DNA of 64,000 nt from Ralstonia condita (GTDB taxonomy: Bacteria; Pseudomonadota; Gammaproteobacteria; Burkholderiales; Burkholderiaceae), in the NCBI RefSeq assembly GCF_958405655.1, contig NZ_CATYWO010000006.1:138415-202414 (forward strand), in the 5' to 3' direction. A program made the position numbers and the translations under genes. Positions 8,576-18,069 of this stretch are shown one piece after another. Each line of letters begins with the position of its first letter. Position 1 is the first letter of the stretch. The notes beneath the pieces are model-generated. The model was not told the origin of the DNA and made no database searches. It was given only the letters and a program-made list of their open reading frames with translations.

Positions 8576-9397
8576 ATGAACATCGGCCTGTCGATGCTGC
8601 GCAAGGCGGCCGCCATGGCTGCGCTGGGTGTGTGTGCGCTGGCGGCAGCGGCACCTGGCGGCGTCAACGCTGGCGCGTGCAAGGGTACGATTTACCTGAC
8701 CTTCGATACCGGCAGCATGAGCCAGGCACAGCTGATTGCCGACACGCTGCGCCGGCACCGGATCCACGCGACGTTCTTCCTCGCCAACGAGAAAACCATC
8801 CACGGAGACAGCACGCTGGATGAGGCCTGGGCGCCCTACTGGAAGTCGCTGGCCGCGGACGGTCACGCCTTCGGTACGCACACGTTCGACCACGTCTACT
8901 ACAAGGGCGAGGCGGGTGCCGGCAAGGTGCGCTTCCGCCCGCAGTTCGGCGAGCAGGGCGGTCGCAACGTCGTCTGGGGTGAGCCAGAATTCTGTGCCGA
9001 ACTCAAGCGCAGCGCTGACCGATTCAAGGCCATGACCGGGCTGCCAATGGATCCGTTGTGGCGTGCGCCGGGTGGTCATCTGTCCGCGACGACCGAGGCG
9101 TGGGCCAAGCAGTGCGGCTATGCGCACGTGGCATGGGCGTCGGCAGGTTTCCTGGGCGACGAACTGCCGTCCGAGCGCTACCCGAACGCGATGCTGCTGG
9201 ACAAGGCCCTGGCCAATCTGCGCGATGGGGACATTGCGGTGGCGCACCTGGGCATCTGGTCGCGCAAGGACCCATGGGCGCCCGCCGATCTCGAGCCGTT
9301 GATTACAGGGCTGGAACGCAAGGGATTCTGCTTCGCCACGCTGCGCGACCATCCGCAGTACAAGGCCTGGTTTGCCACGCATCCGGCCGCACGCTGA
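8576..9397 (+). CDS. Secreted polysaccharide deacetylase-like protein with altered metal motif
   Basis: 273 residues, N-terminal signal peptide, then a NodB-homology (carbohydrate esterase 4) fold. Motif 1 reads TFDTG (D44, T45) where active enzymes carry TFDDG; the second Asp is normally a metal ligand. Motif 2 HTFDH (H102, H106) keeps both histidines and motif 3 RAPGG is intact. The later motifs are poorly conserved (GDIAVAHLG near the end). It may be a divergent deacetylase using another ligand, or a non-catalytic binder. AAGGTG sits 8 bases before the ATG. It lies 12 bp behind the propeller gene and 10 bp ahead of the hydroxylase gene. Confidence 0.85.
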   Translation: MNIGLSMLRKAAAMAALGVCALAAAAPGGVNAGACKGTIYLTFDTGSMSQAQLIADTLRRHRIHATFFLANEKTIHGDSTLDEAWAPYWKSLAADGHAFGTHTFDHVYYKGEAGAGKVRFRPQFGEQGGRNVVWGEPEFCAELKRSADRFKAMTGLPMDPLWRAPGGHLSATTEAWAKQCGYAHVAWASAGFLGDELPSERYPNAMLLDKALANLRDGDIAVAHLGIWSRKDPWAPADLEPLITGLERKGFCFATLRDHPQYKAWFATHPAAR

Positions 9398-9407
9398 TCG
9401 CTTCGCC

Positions 9408-10382
9408 ATGCTTGACTGGATTGCCGACACCTTCACCCAGACGCAGGACTTGCTGTTCCAGTACGTCGTGATGCCGGTGACCTATGCCGTTGGTCTGGGC
9501 GGATACGTGGAAGACGCTTACCCGGGCACCGAATGGCTGCTGATGGGGTTGGTGCAGATTGCCGTGCTGTTGCTGGTGTTCCGGCCGCTCGAGCGCTGGC
9601 GCCCGGTCGAGCCGATGCACGACCGCAAGGCCGTGCGCGCTGACATCATCTACACACTGTTTCATCGGCTCGGCTTCTTTCCGCTGCTGATGTTCTTCAC
9701 GCTGCAGCCGTTGATCGACCGTCTCGACGGCAAGCTGCGCTTCTGGGGATGGGCTCACCTGAATGTCGAAGACTGGTGGCCGGGCGTCACGTCCATTGCC
9801 ATCGTCAGCTTCTGCATTTACCTGCTGTTGTTCGATCTGCTCGATTACTGGTATCACCGTCTCTCGCACAAGTTTGACTGGTGGTGGAGCCTGCACGCGC
9901 TGCACCACAGCCAGCGGCAGATGACGCTATGGTCGGATAACCGCAATCACATCATCGATGACGTGCTGCGCGGGGCCGTATTTGCGGTCGCCGCGCTTGT
10001 CATCGGGGTGGAGCCGTCGCAGTACGTCCTGCTGGTCGCCATTTCGCAGCTCCTGCAAAGCCTGCAGCACGCCAACGTGCGATTGCATTTCGGCTGGCTG
10101 GGTGAGCGCCTGCTGATCTCGCCGCGGTTCCATCGGTTGCACCATGCCATCGGTATCGGGCACGAAGTGCAGGGCAAGCCGGGCGTGCTCGGCGGCTGCA
10201 ACTTCGGTGTCTTGTTCCCCTGGTGGGACATGTTGTTTGGCACCGCCGTCTTTTCGCCCGAGTTCCACGCTACGGGCATCCGTGATCAGCTTCCTGCACC
10301 ACAAGGCCGTTCGCGTGATTACGGGCGCGGCGTGCTGCGTCAGCAATGGCTCGGCCTCAAACGCCTGTTCCGCCGCGCATAA
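9408..10382 (+). CDS. Sterol desaturase/fatty acid hydroxylase family membrane protein
   Basis: 324 residues, several hydrophobic segments and the histidine clusters of integral-membrane di-iron oxygenases: HRLSH about midway, HALHH shortly after, and FHRLHH in the C-terminal half. The family hydroxylates or desaturates lipids; the substrate in bacteria is mostly unknown. Start is the ATG 10 bases after the deacetylase stop; an upstream in-frame extension overlaps that gene and looks non-native. Context with two secreted proteins suggests an envelope-lipid role, which is inference. A second, unrelated family member lies at 59.7 kb. Confidence 0.88.
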   Translation: MLDWIADTFTQTQDLLFQYVVMPVTYAVGLGGYVEDAYPGTEWLLMGLVQIAVLLLVFRPLERWRPVEPMHDRKAVRADIIYTLFHRLGFFPLLMFFTLQPLIDRLDGKLRFWGWAHLNVEDWWPGVTSIAIVSFCIYLLLFDLLDYWYHRLSHKFDWWWSLHALHHSQRQMTLWSDNRNHIIDDVLRGAVFAVAALVIGVEPSQYVLLVAISQLLQSLQHANVRLHFGWLGERLLISPRFHRLHHAIGIGHEVQGKPGVLGGCNFGVLFPWWDMLFGTAVFSPEFHATGIRDQLPAPQGRSRDYGRGVLRQQWLGLKRLFRRA

Positions 10383-10460
10383 GCTGCGCCTCAAGAACCG
10401 GCCGGCGGCATGTCGGCCTGCTGTGCTAGGCTGTCTCCCTCTCCATCTTCCGGTTTTCGC

Positions 10461-11318
10461 ATGAACGACCTGATCCGCTCGTTTGGCCGTGCGCTGCTGT
10501 CGCAATTGCATCCGCGCATGCTGTTCCTGACGGTGCTTCCGTTCGTTGTTGCGCTGCTGTTGTGGGGCGCCGTCCTGTATTTCGGCTGGGATGCAATGAA
10601 CGGCATCGCCAGAAACGCGGTCGAGAGCTGGACCTTCATGGGCTGGATCAAGAGCGGCCTCAATGCCATCGGCATGGCGGGTCTATGGTCGGCCATCGCG
10701 CCGCTGCTCGTGATCACGCTGCTGGTGCCGGTGATCGTGGTGTCGATCCTCGTCTTCGTGAGCGTGACGGTGGTGCCGCGGGTCATGCGCTTTTTGGAGC
10801 GCAGCTACCCCCAGCTCGAGCGTCGCAAGGGCGGCTCGCTTGCGGGTAGCGTATTGCATGCCTTGCTGTGCACGCTGGTGTTCATCGCCGTGGCGGTCGT
10901 GACTTTGCCACTGTGGTTGATCCCGCCCTTCTTTGCGCTGATTCCGCCCTTGTTGTGGGGCTGGCTGACCTATCGCGTGATGACCTACGATGCCCTTGCC
11001 GATCACGCCACGGCAGAGGAGCGCCGCGCGATCATGCAGCGTTATCGCCTGCCGCTGCTGGGTATCGGCGTCGCGGTTGGCATGCTCGGCTCTGCGCCGA
11101 CGCTGCTGTGGGTATCGTCGGTGGTGACCATCGTGTTGTTTCCGATCATTGCCATCGCGGTCATCTGGCTCTACGTGCTGATCTTCATTTTTTCCGCGCT
11201 GTGGTTTGGTCATTTCTGCCTGCGCGCACTGACGCGCCTGAGGGCCGAGGCGCCGCCTGCGCGGATGGTCGAAGCTGGCATCATTGAAGTCGCGACCATT
11301 GAACTGCCCCGCGAGTAA
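10461..11318 (+). CDS. EI24 domain (CysZ-like) membrane protein
   Basis: 285 residues with at least five to six transmembrane segments and the EI24/CysZ-type layout: a short cytosolic N-terminus (MNDLIRSFGRALLSQLHPRM), long hydrophobic hairpins, and a conserved central block with TYRVMTYDALADHATAEER. CysZ members transport sulfate, but many bacterial EI24 proteins have no assigned function, and no sulfur genes are nearby. Start is an ATG 78 bp after the preceding gene; the longer reading frame upstream is not supported. Eleven bp ahead of the CinA-like gene, so they are probably co-expressed. Confidence 0.85.
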   Translation: MNDLIRSFGRALLSQLHPRMLFLTVLPFVVALLLWGAVLYFGWDAMNGIARNAVESWTFMGWIKSGLNAIGMAGLWSAIAPLLVITLLVPVIVVSILVFVSVTVVPRVMRFLERSYPQLERRKGGSLAGSVLHALLCTLVFIAVAVVTLPLWLIPPFFALIPPLLWGWLTYRVMTYDALADHATAEERRAIMQRYRLPLLGIGVAVGMLGSAPTLLWVSSVVTIVLFPIIAIAVIWLYVLIFIFSALWFGHFCLRALTRLRAEAPPARMVEAGIIEVATIELPRE

Positions 11319-11329
11319 CGAGGACTGAC

Positions 11330-12157
11330 ATGGCATTCGGCATGATCATCATCGGCGACGAGATCCTCTCTGGCCGCCGCGAAGACAAGCATCTGCGCAA
11401 GCTGATCGAAGTGCTCGGCGCGCGCGGCCTGACGCTGGAATGGGCCGAGTATGTCGGCGACCAGCCTGCGCGCATCACCAGCGTGCTCAAGCGCACGTTT
11501 GCTGGCGATGACGTGGTGTTCTGCACCGGCGGCATCGGTGCTACACCGGATGACCACACCCGCCAATGCGCTGCCGCCGCGCTCGGCGTGCCGCTCATCC
11601 TGCACCCCGATGCGCGCGAGCAGATTGCACGGCGCATCGCCGAGACATCCGCCGGCGACCCGGTCAAGGCCGATCTTTCCACACCCGAGAACCAGCACCG
11701 GTTCAAGATGGGCGAGTTTCCTGAGGGAGCGCGCATCATCCCCAACAGCTACAACCGTATCCCGGGCTTTTCGGTAGCGCACCACCACTTCATGCCGGGC
11801 TTTCCGGTCATGGCGTGGCCGATGATGGAGTGGGTGCTCGATACCTACTACGCCGATCAGTTCCACCGTGCCCCGCGCGAGGAGCGCTCGTTTCTGGTGT
11901 TCGGTCTGCCGGAATCCCGGCTGACCCCCCTGATGGAGCGTATCGAAGCCGAATTCGATGGCGTAAAGGTGTTCAGCTTGCCCAGCGTGGGCGATGCCGC
12001 GAGGGGCGAGCGCTATGCGCGCTCGCATATCGATCTGGGCGTGAAGGGCGCGCCGGAGCGCGTCGCCGCGGCTTATGCGATTCTGCGCGAAGGCGCGCTC
12101 GCGCTCGGCGGCGAGGTCATCGATACGGAAGCCGCAACGGCGCCCGGAACGTCGTAG
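11330..12157 (+). CDS. CinA N-terminal / MoaB-like domain protein
   Basis: 275 residues matching the competence/damage-inducible protein A N-terminal (molybdopterin-binding-like) fold: FGMIIIGDEILSGRREDKH at the start and CTGGIGATPDDHTRQ around residue 70. It lacks the C-terminal nicotinamide-nucleotide amidase domain of full-length CinA, so it is a stand-alone COG1058-type protein. It has been proposed that this domain acts as an ADP-ribose pyrophosphatase in other lineages; I cannot tell here. Good GAGTAACGAGGA ribosome-site region. Last gene of the run; converges on the rhodanese gene with 9 bp between stops. Confidence 0.9.
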   Translation: MAFGMIIIGDEILSGRREDKHLRKLIEVLGARGLTLEWAEYVGDQPARITSVLKRTFAGDDVVFCTGGIGATPDDHTRQCAAAALGVPLILHPDAREQIARRIAETSAGDPVKADLSTPENQHRFKMGEFPEGARIIPNSYNRIPGFSVAHHHFMPGFPVMAWPMMEWVLDTYYADQFHRAPREERSFLVFGLPESRLTPLMERIEAEFDGVKVFSLPSVGDAARGERYARSHIDLGVKGAPERVAAAYAILREGALALGGEVIDTEAATAPGTS

Positions 12158-12166
12158 CCGGCAGGG

Positions 12167-12643
12167 TCAGGCGCCGTGCCACGGCAGGCCGCGGAAGCAC
12201 CAGCCTTCCACGGTCTTACGGTGACCTTCGCCGTCCTTGGCCCCTTCGAAGCCTTCCAGTACATCCATCGCGTGCCTGTAGCCCGCTTGCGCGGCAGCCA
12301 CTGCCGCATGCTTGGAGCGGGCCGCGCTGCGGCACAGAAAGAGTACCGGAGCATCCTTCGGGACGGACGCCTCCAGTGCGCTGAGGAAGTTCGGGTTGCG
12401 CACGCCGCCCGGGTACTGGTTCCATTCCACATGCACAAACTGATCGGGCGACACGTCCGGCGTACCGACCCAATCGAGCTCAGCACGGGTTCGCACGTCG
12501 ACCAGGCGCGCCTGCGGATCGGCAGCCAACAGGGCGGCAGCCTCCTGGGGCGACAGGGCGCCGAAATACTGCAGCTGGTCGGCTTCACGGCGGGCAGCGG
12601 CCGCTTCCAGCAAAGACTCACGTGTGAGTGTGGTGGCAGTCAT
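12167..12643 (-). CDS. Rhodanese-like sulfurtransferase domain protein
   Basis: 158-residue single-domain rhodanese. Active-site loop CRSAARS with the catalytic cysteine, preceded by LVDVRTRAELDWVGTPD and followed by the WxxxLEGFEGxxD(G) pattern (VLEGFEGAKDGEGHRKTVEGWC) common in a proteobacterial rhodanese subgroup. Transfers sulfane sulfur to a thiol or cyanide acceptor; the physiological partner is unknown. Monocistronic by position: convergent with the CinA-like gene and divergent from the glnA control region. Confidence 0.92.
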   Translation of the reverse strand: MTATTLTRESLLEAAAARREADQLQYFGALSPQEAAALLAADPQARLVDVRTRAELDWVGTPDVSPDQFVHVEWNQYPGGVRNPNFLSALEASVPKDAPVLFLCRSAARSKHAAVAAAQAGYRHAMDVLEGFEGAKDGEGHRKTVEGWCFRGLPWHGA

Positions 12644-12733
12644 GGCAATGGGCGGGATGGAAAGGGCTTATTCTAGCGCCGCCTACCAGCCTCTCGGGTC
12701 AAAATCCCAGAAACGGTGCAATGCGAATAAGCG

Positions 12734-12780
12734 AGCCCCGCATTGGTGCAGTCTCGATTTCTGTGCACCGTTTATGTGCG
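12734..12780 (+). promoter_or_regulatory. Two NtrC-like enhancer boxes upstream of glnA
   Basis: Against the NtrC consensus TGCACC-N5-GGTGCA, 12734-12750 reads AGCCCC-GCATT-GGTGCA (10 of 12) and 12764-12780 reads TGCACC-GTTTA-TGTGCG (10 of 12). Their centres are 30 bp apart, about three helical turns, and lie 170-210 bp upstream of the sigma-54 -12 element. A further lone GGTGCA half site is at 12715-12720. The 453-bp gap between the rhodanese gene and glnA otherwise holds no gene. Confidence 0.65.
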
Positions 12781-12932
12781 TTGACTTTCTTTCGTGAACA
12801 ACGACGGTCAGGAAGAAAAGTTGTCAGTGCAGCACCTTGAGGCTGACGGCGAGGGGCGGCGTACCGCGTCTTGCGTGGGCTCGCAAGGGGCTGCACTATT
12901 TGCGGGAGTTCATGCCCGTCAGCTGGCCGCAA

Positions 12933-12949
12933 TTGGCATGCTTTCTGCT
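12933..12949 (+). promoter_or_regulatory. Sigma-54 promoter of glnA
   Basis: TTGGCATGCTTTCTGCT matches the RpoN consensus YTGGCACGNNNNTTGCW with the invariant GG (12935-12936) and GC (12947-12948) exactly 10 bp apart. Predicted start near 12961 gives a 5' leader of about 135 bases before glnA. Confidence 0.8.
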
Positions 12950-13096
12950 AAGATTCCCGCGGTCTTTTTCAAGGGCGTTCGGCATGTCGGACGACCTTGC
13001 GAGGAAGAAGATGTTTCGGGGTGGGGACGGATCGCGCTGATCCGTCACACATCCGGCTCACAATACTTTGCGTTATTGCGCTACCAGGAGAATGGC

Positions 13097-14512
13097 ATGT
13101 CCCAAAGCATTGCAGACGTGATGAAGCTCGTGAAGGAAAACGACGTCAAGTTCGTCGATTTCCGCTTCACCGACACCAAGGGTAAGGAGCAGCACGTCTC
13201 GGTCCCCGTTTCGCATTTCGACGAAGACAAGTTCGAAAGCGGCCACGCATTCGACGGCTCGTCGATTGCCGGCTGGAAGGGTATCGAAGCCTCGGACATG
13301 CTGCTGATGCCGGATTCGAACACCGCCCACGTTGACCCGTTCTACGAAGAACCGACCCTCGTGCTGACCTGCGACGTGGTCGAGCCCTCGGACGGCAAGG
13401 GCTACGACCGCGACCCGCGCTCGATCGCCAAGCGCGCTGAAGCGTACCTGAAGAGCACGGGCCTGGGCGATACCGCCTTCTTCGGTCCGGAACCCGAATT
13501 CTTCATCTTCGACGGCGTGACCTGGAACGTCGACATGCAAGGCTGCTTCGTGAAGATCCAATCCGAAGAAGCGCCGTGGTCGTCGGGCAAGGAATTCGAG
13601 CACGGCAACTCGGGCCATCGTCCGGGCAAGAAGGGCGGCTACTTCCCGGTTGCCCCGATCGACACGTTCCAAGACATCCGCTCGGAAATGTGCCTGATCC
13701 TGGAATCGCTGGGCATTCCGGTTGAGGTGCACCACCATGAAGTGGCAGGCCAGGGCCAGAACGAAATCGGCACGAAGTTCAGCACGCTGGTGCAACGCGC
13801 CGACTGGACCCAACTGCAAAAGTACGTGATCCAGAACGTCGCACACACCTATGGCAAGACCGCCACGTTCATGCCGAAGCCGGTCGTGGGCGACAACGGT
13901 TCGGGCATGCACGTGCACCAGTCGATCTGGAAGGATGGCCAGAACCTGTTCGCAGGCAACGGCTACGCCGGTCTGTCGGAATTCGCGCTGTACTACATCG
14001 GCGGCATCATCAAGCACGCTCGCGCGCTGAACGCCATCACCAACCCGGGTACGAACTCGTACAAGCGTCTGGTGCCGGGCTTCGAGGCTCCGGTCAAGCT
14101 GGCTTACTCGGCACGCAACCGCTCGGCTTCGATCCGTATTCCGTACGTTGCGAACCCGAAGGGCCGTCGTATCGAAACGCGCTTCCCGGATCCGCTGATG
14201 AACCCGTACCTGGGCTTCTCGGCACTGATGATGGCCGGCCTGGATGGCGTGCAGAACAAGATCCACCCGGGCGAAGCTGCCGACAAGAACCTGTACGACC
14301 TGCCGCCGGAAGAAGACGCAAAGATCCCGACCGTGTGCTCGAGCCTGGATCAGGCCCTCGAGTACCTGGACAAGGATCGCGAGTTCCTGACCCGCGGCGG
14401 TGTGTTCACCAACTCGATGATCGATGCCTATATCGAGCTGAAGATGGAAGAAGTCACGCGTTTCCGCATGACGACGCACCCGGTCGAGTTCGAGATGTAC
14501 TACTCGCTGTAA
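13097..14512 (+). CDS. glnA: Glutamine synthetase type I
   Basis: Makes glutamine from glutamate, ammonia and ATP; forms a cytosolic dodecamer. 471 residues, standard GSI-beta length. Visible motifs: DGSSIAGW, glutamate loop and NPGTNSYKRLVPGFEAP, ATP-binding KPVVGDNGSGMHVHQS, and the adenylylation site NLYDLPPEE near residue 400, so activity is probably controlled by GlnE adenylylation. Start is the ATG with CAGGAG upstream; the long in-frame extension to 12794 covers the promoter and is not coding. Preceded by a sigma-54 promoter and NtrC boxes, followed by a terminator and then by the ntrBC genes that control it. Confidence 0.98.
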   Translation: MSQSIADVMKLVKENDVKFVDFRFTDTKGKEQHVSVPVSHFDEDKFESGHAFDGSSIAGWKGIEASDMLLMPDSNTAHVDPFYEEPTLVLTCDVVEPSDGKGYDRDPRSIAKRAEAYLKSTGLGDTAFFGPEPEFFIFDGVTWNVDMQGCFVKIQSEEAPWSSGKEFEHGNSGHRPGKKGGYFPVAPIDTFQDIRSEMCLILESLGIPVEVHHHEVAGQGQNEIGTKFSTLVQRADWTQLQKYVIQNVAHTYGKTATFMPKPVVGDNGSGMHVHQSIWKDGQNLFAGNGYAGLSEFALYYIGGIIKHARALNAITNPGTNSYKRLVPGFEAPVKLAYSARNRSASIRIPYVANPKGRRIETRFPDPLMNPYLGFSALMMAGLDGVQNKIHPGEAADKNLYDLPPEEDAKIPTVCSSLDQALEYLDKDREFLTRGGVFTNSMIDAYIELKMEEVTRFRMTTHPVEFEMYYSL

Positions 14513-14559
14513 TTGGCGAGCGCCCCGATCGATGTGTCGGGGCGAAGCGACGGTTGTGA

Positions 14560-14591
14560 AGGGAGGGCGGCTCAGGTCGCCCTTCCTTTTT
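14560..14591 (+). terminator. Terminator of glnA
   Basis: Ten-base stem AGGGAGGGCG / CGCCCTTCCT (one G-U pair) with an 8-base loop, then TTTTT. A second inverted repeat CGCCCCGA / TCGGGGCG lies just before it (14521-14544). Confidence 0.8.
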
Positions 14592-14669
14592 GTGAAGGCG
14601 GGGTTTGTGGCTAGAATGATCGTCTGCCGGTCTCCGGCGACCGACCGACGTTTCAGCCAGATTCCATCC

Positions 14670-15191
14670 ATGCTCCGTCTTTCTCCACGCATCGCATCCG
14701 GACTGCTTGCCGCCATGGCGGCGCTCGGGCTTATGTCCTTGCAGGCGCCCGCGTTCGCCGACGATGTTTATTTGTGCACGGGCCCGAACGGTGTGCCGGA
14801 GTACCGTAACAGCGGCAACGTGAAGGGTTGCAGGAAGCTGGTGCTGCCCGACGTGGTGACCGTACCAGGCACGCGCAGCCCGCGCAGTGCCGGTGCCGCG
14901 CCTGCACCGGCGCAGGGCAATGCGGGTGGCGGCTTCCCGCGCGTGGACAGCGCTACCCAGAAGGCGCGCGACAGCGAACGCCGTCAAGTGCTGGAAGCCG
15001 AACTGGCCGAAGAAGACCGCAAGCTGCAGGCGTTGCAGGCCGAGTACAACAATGGTCAGCCCGAGCGCCAGGGCAATGAACGTAACTATCAGAAGTATCT
15101 GGACCGCACCGCGCAGTTGAAGAGCGACATCGAGCGCAGCCAAGCCAATGTCGATTCCATCCGCCGGGAGCTGGGCAACCTCAAGGAGTAG
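14670..15191 (+). CDS. Secreted DUF4124-type protein with C-terminal coiled coil
   Basis: 173 residues. Signal peptide ending LQAPAFA, mature start DDVYLCTGPNGVPEYRNSG, which resembles the DUF4124 N-terminal module (short beta-rich segment with a cysteine pair). A Pro/Ala/Gly linker and a charged, probably coiled-coil C-terminus (residues about 100-173, rich in E, R, Q, L) follow. Function unknown. It sits between the glnA terminator and ntrB, 7 bp ahead of ntrB, so it is likely the first gene of the ntrBC message. Start chosen so that the signal peptide begins the protein. Confidence 0.78.
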   Translation: MLRLSPRIASGLLAAMAALGLMSLQAPAFADDVYLCTGPNGVPEYRNSGNVKGCRKLVLPDVVTVPGTRSPRSAGAAPAPAQGNAGGGFPRVDSATQKARDSERRQVLEAELAEEDRKLQALQAEYNNGQPERQGNERNYQKYLDRTAQLKSDIERSQANVDSIRRELGNLKE

Positions 15192-15198
15192 CTGAACG

Positions 15199-16401
15199 AT
15201 GCGTCGACTGATCCGCAAAGCGGCCCCCCGCGATGAACAGGAACAGACGACGCCCTCCGCGCCGTCAGCGTCATTCGCCGGGTTGGGCGTGCCTCCCGGC
15301 GAAACCATCGATGGGCCGCCGCCCATTCCCTTCTCGCACAGCGGGCCCCCGTCGTACCCCGGGCTTGATGCTGTGCCCAACCCCATCCTGTTCATCCGTT
15401 ATCCGGCGCTGACGATCTTCTACGCCAACCCGGCCGCTGAGGCTGCGTTGGCGGTGTCGCGCCGCCAACTGGTGGAGATGTCGCTGCACGAGCTGTTTGC
15501 CGATCCTTCGGAGCTTGCCGAGATGATCGCCACGGTGGCGGGGCGCCAGTTCGATGCCAAGCGGCGCGATGTATCGCTCGAGCGGCCGGGTCACGAACCC
15601 CTGCACGCGCACGCAGTGGTGGGCGCGGTCGATTTTGAGCCCGGCGCCGTACTGATGGAGCTGCTGCCGAACGAGCAGAAGATTCGGAGCGAACGCGAAG
15701 AACGCCTGCTGGACCTGACCTCCGCCAACAAGGAACTGATCCGTAACCTTGCGCACGAGATCAAGAATCCGCTCGGCGGCATCCGAGGCGCTGCGCAATT
15801 GCTGGAGTTCGAACTCCCGGAGCGGTCGTTGCGCGAGTACACGCAGGTCATCATCAAGGAATCCGATCGGCTGCAGACGCTGGTGGATCGCCTGCTGGAG
15901 CCGCACCGGCACCCGCATATCGTGGGTGACGTGAACATCCACGAGGTGCTCGAGCGTGTGCGCTCGGTGGTGCTGGCCGAGTTTCCGCAGGGACTGCGCA
16001 TCGTGCGCGATTACGACGCAAGCCTGCCTGAGTTTCGCGGCGACAAGGAACAGCTGATCCAGGCGGTGCTCAATATCGTCCATAACGCCGCGCATGCGCT
16101 GGGGCCGCGCATCGCGCAGGGCGATGCAGAAATCATCTTGCGCACACGTGTCGCAAGAAAAGTCACGATTGCCAAACGTCTGTACAAGCTGGCATTGGAC
16201 TTGCATGTGGTGGACAACGGTCCTGGTATCCCGGACGACATACGCGAGCGCATCTTTTTCCCGCTTGTGTCAGGACGGGAAGGGGGAAGCGGGCTGGGCC
16301 TGACACTCGCGCAGACGTTCGTGCAGCAGCACGACGGCCTGATCGAATGCGAGAGCAGGCCAGGCCAGACGGATTTCCGCATTCTCGTGCCCCTGCATTG
16401 A
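15199..16401 (+). CDS. glnL: Nitrogen regulation sensor kinase NtrB
   Basis: Cytosolic PII-responsive histidine kinase/phosphatase that phosphorylates NtrC under nitrogen limitation. 400 residues: a variable Pro-rich N-terminus (1-55), PAS domain (about 56-160), dimerisation/H-box with the phosphorylated H186 in NLAHEIKNPLGGIRGAAQLL, and a HATPase domain with N box (NIVHNAAHAL), G1 (DNGPGIP) and G2 (GGSGLGL). No transmembrane segment, as expected for NtrB. The N-terminal extension of about 50 residues is longer than in enterobacteria. Followed by ntrC after 52 bp. Confidence 0.96.
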   Translation: MRRLIRKAAPRDEQEQTTPSAPSASFAGLGVPPGETIDGPPPIPFSHSGPPSYPGLDAVPNPILFIRYPALTIFYANPAAEAALAVSRRQLVEMSLHELFADPSELAEMIATVAGRQFDAKRRDVSLERPGHEPLHAHAVVGAVDFEPGAVLMELLPNEQKIRSEREERLLDLTSANKELIRNLAHEIKNPLGGIRGAAQLLEFELPERSLREYTQVIIKESDRLQTLVDRLLEPHRHPHIVGDVNIHEVLERVRSVVLAEFPQGLRIVRDYDASLPEFRGDKEQLIQAVLNIVHNAAHALGPRIAQGDAEIILRTRVARKVTIAKRLYKLALDLHVVDNGPGIPDDIRERIFFPLVSGREGGSGLGLTLAQTFVQQHDGLIECESRPGQTDFRILVPLH

Positions 16402-16453
16402 GCGCAGGGTGCGCGGGCCCAGGCAAGACGAAGTCAAGCAGACGAACCAACAC

Positions 16454-17965
<1,512 letters not shown>

Positions 17966-18019
17966 CGCGCGGTTGAAGCCGGCCTCACAGAATATCGTCG
18001 AGCTTGGCGATTGGGATTG

Positions 18020-18053
18020 GGCGGATTTCCGAAGAGGGAATCCGCCTTTTTTT
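18020..18053 (+). terminator. Terminator of ntrC
   Basis: GGCGGATTTCC-GAAGA-GGGAATCCGCC stem (11 bp with one wobble) followed by seven T. Confidence 0.9.
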
Positions 18054-18069
18054 GCCGCTCGCCCGCAGC

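Noticed and set aside
12794..13096. In-frame N-terminal extension of glnA
   Set aside because: Covers the sigma-54 promoter; normal GlnA begins at MSQSIADVMKLVKEN with a good ribosome site.
14521..14544. CGCCCCGA/TCGGGGCG as the glnA terminator
   Set aside because: No T-run follows; the next hairpin (14560-14587 plus T5) is the better terminator.
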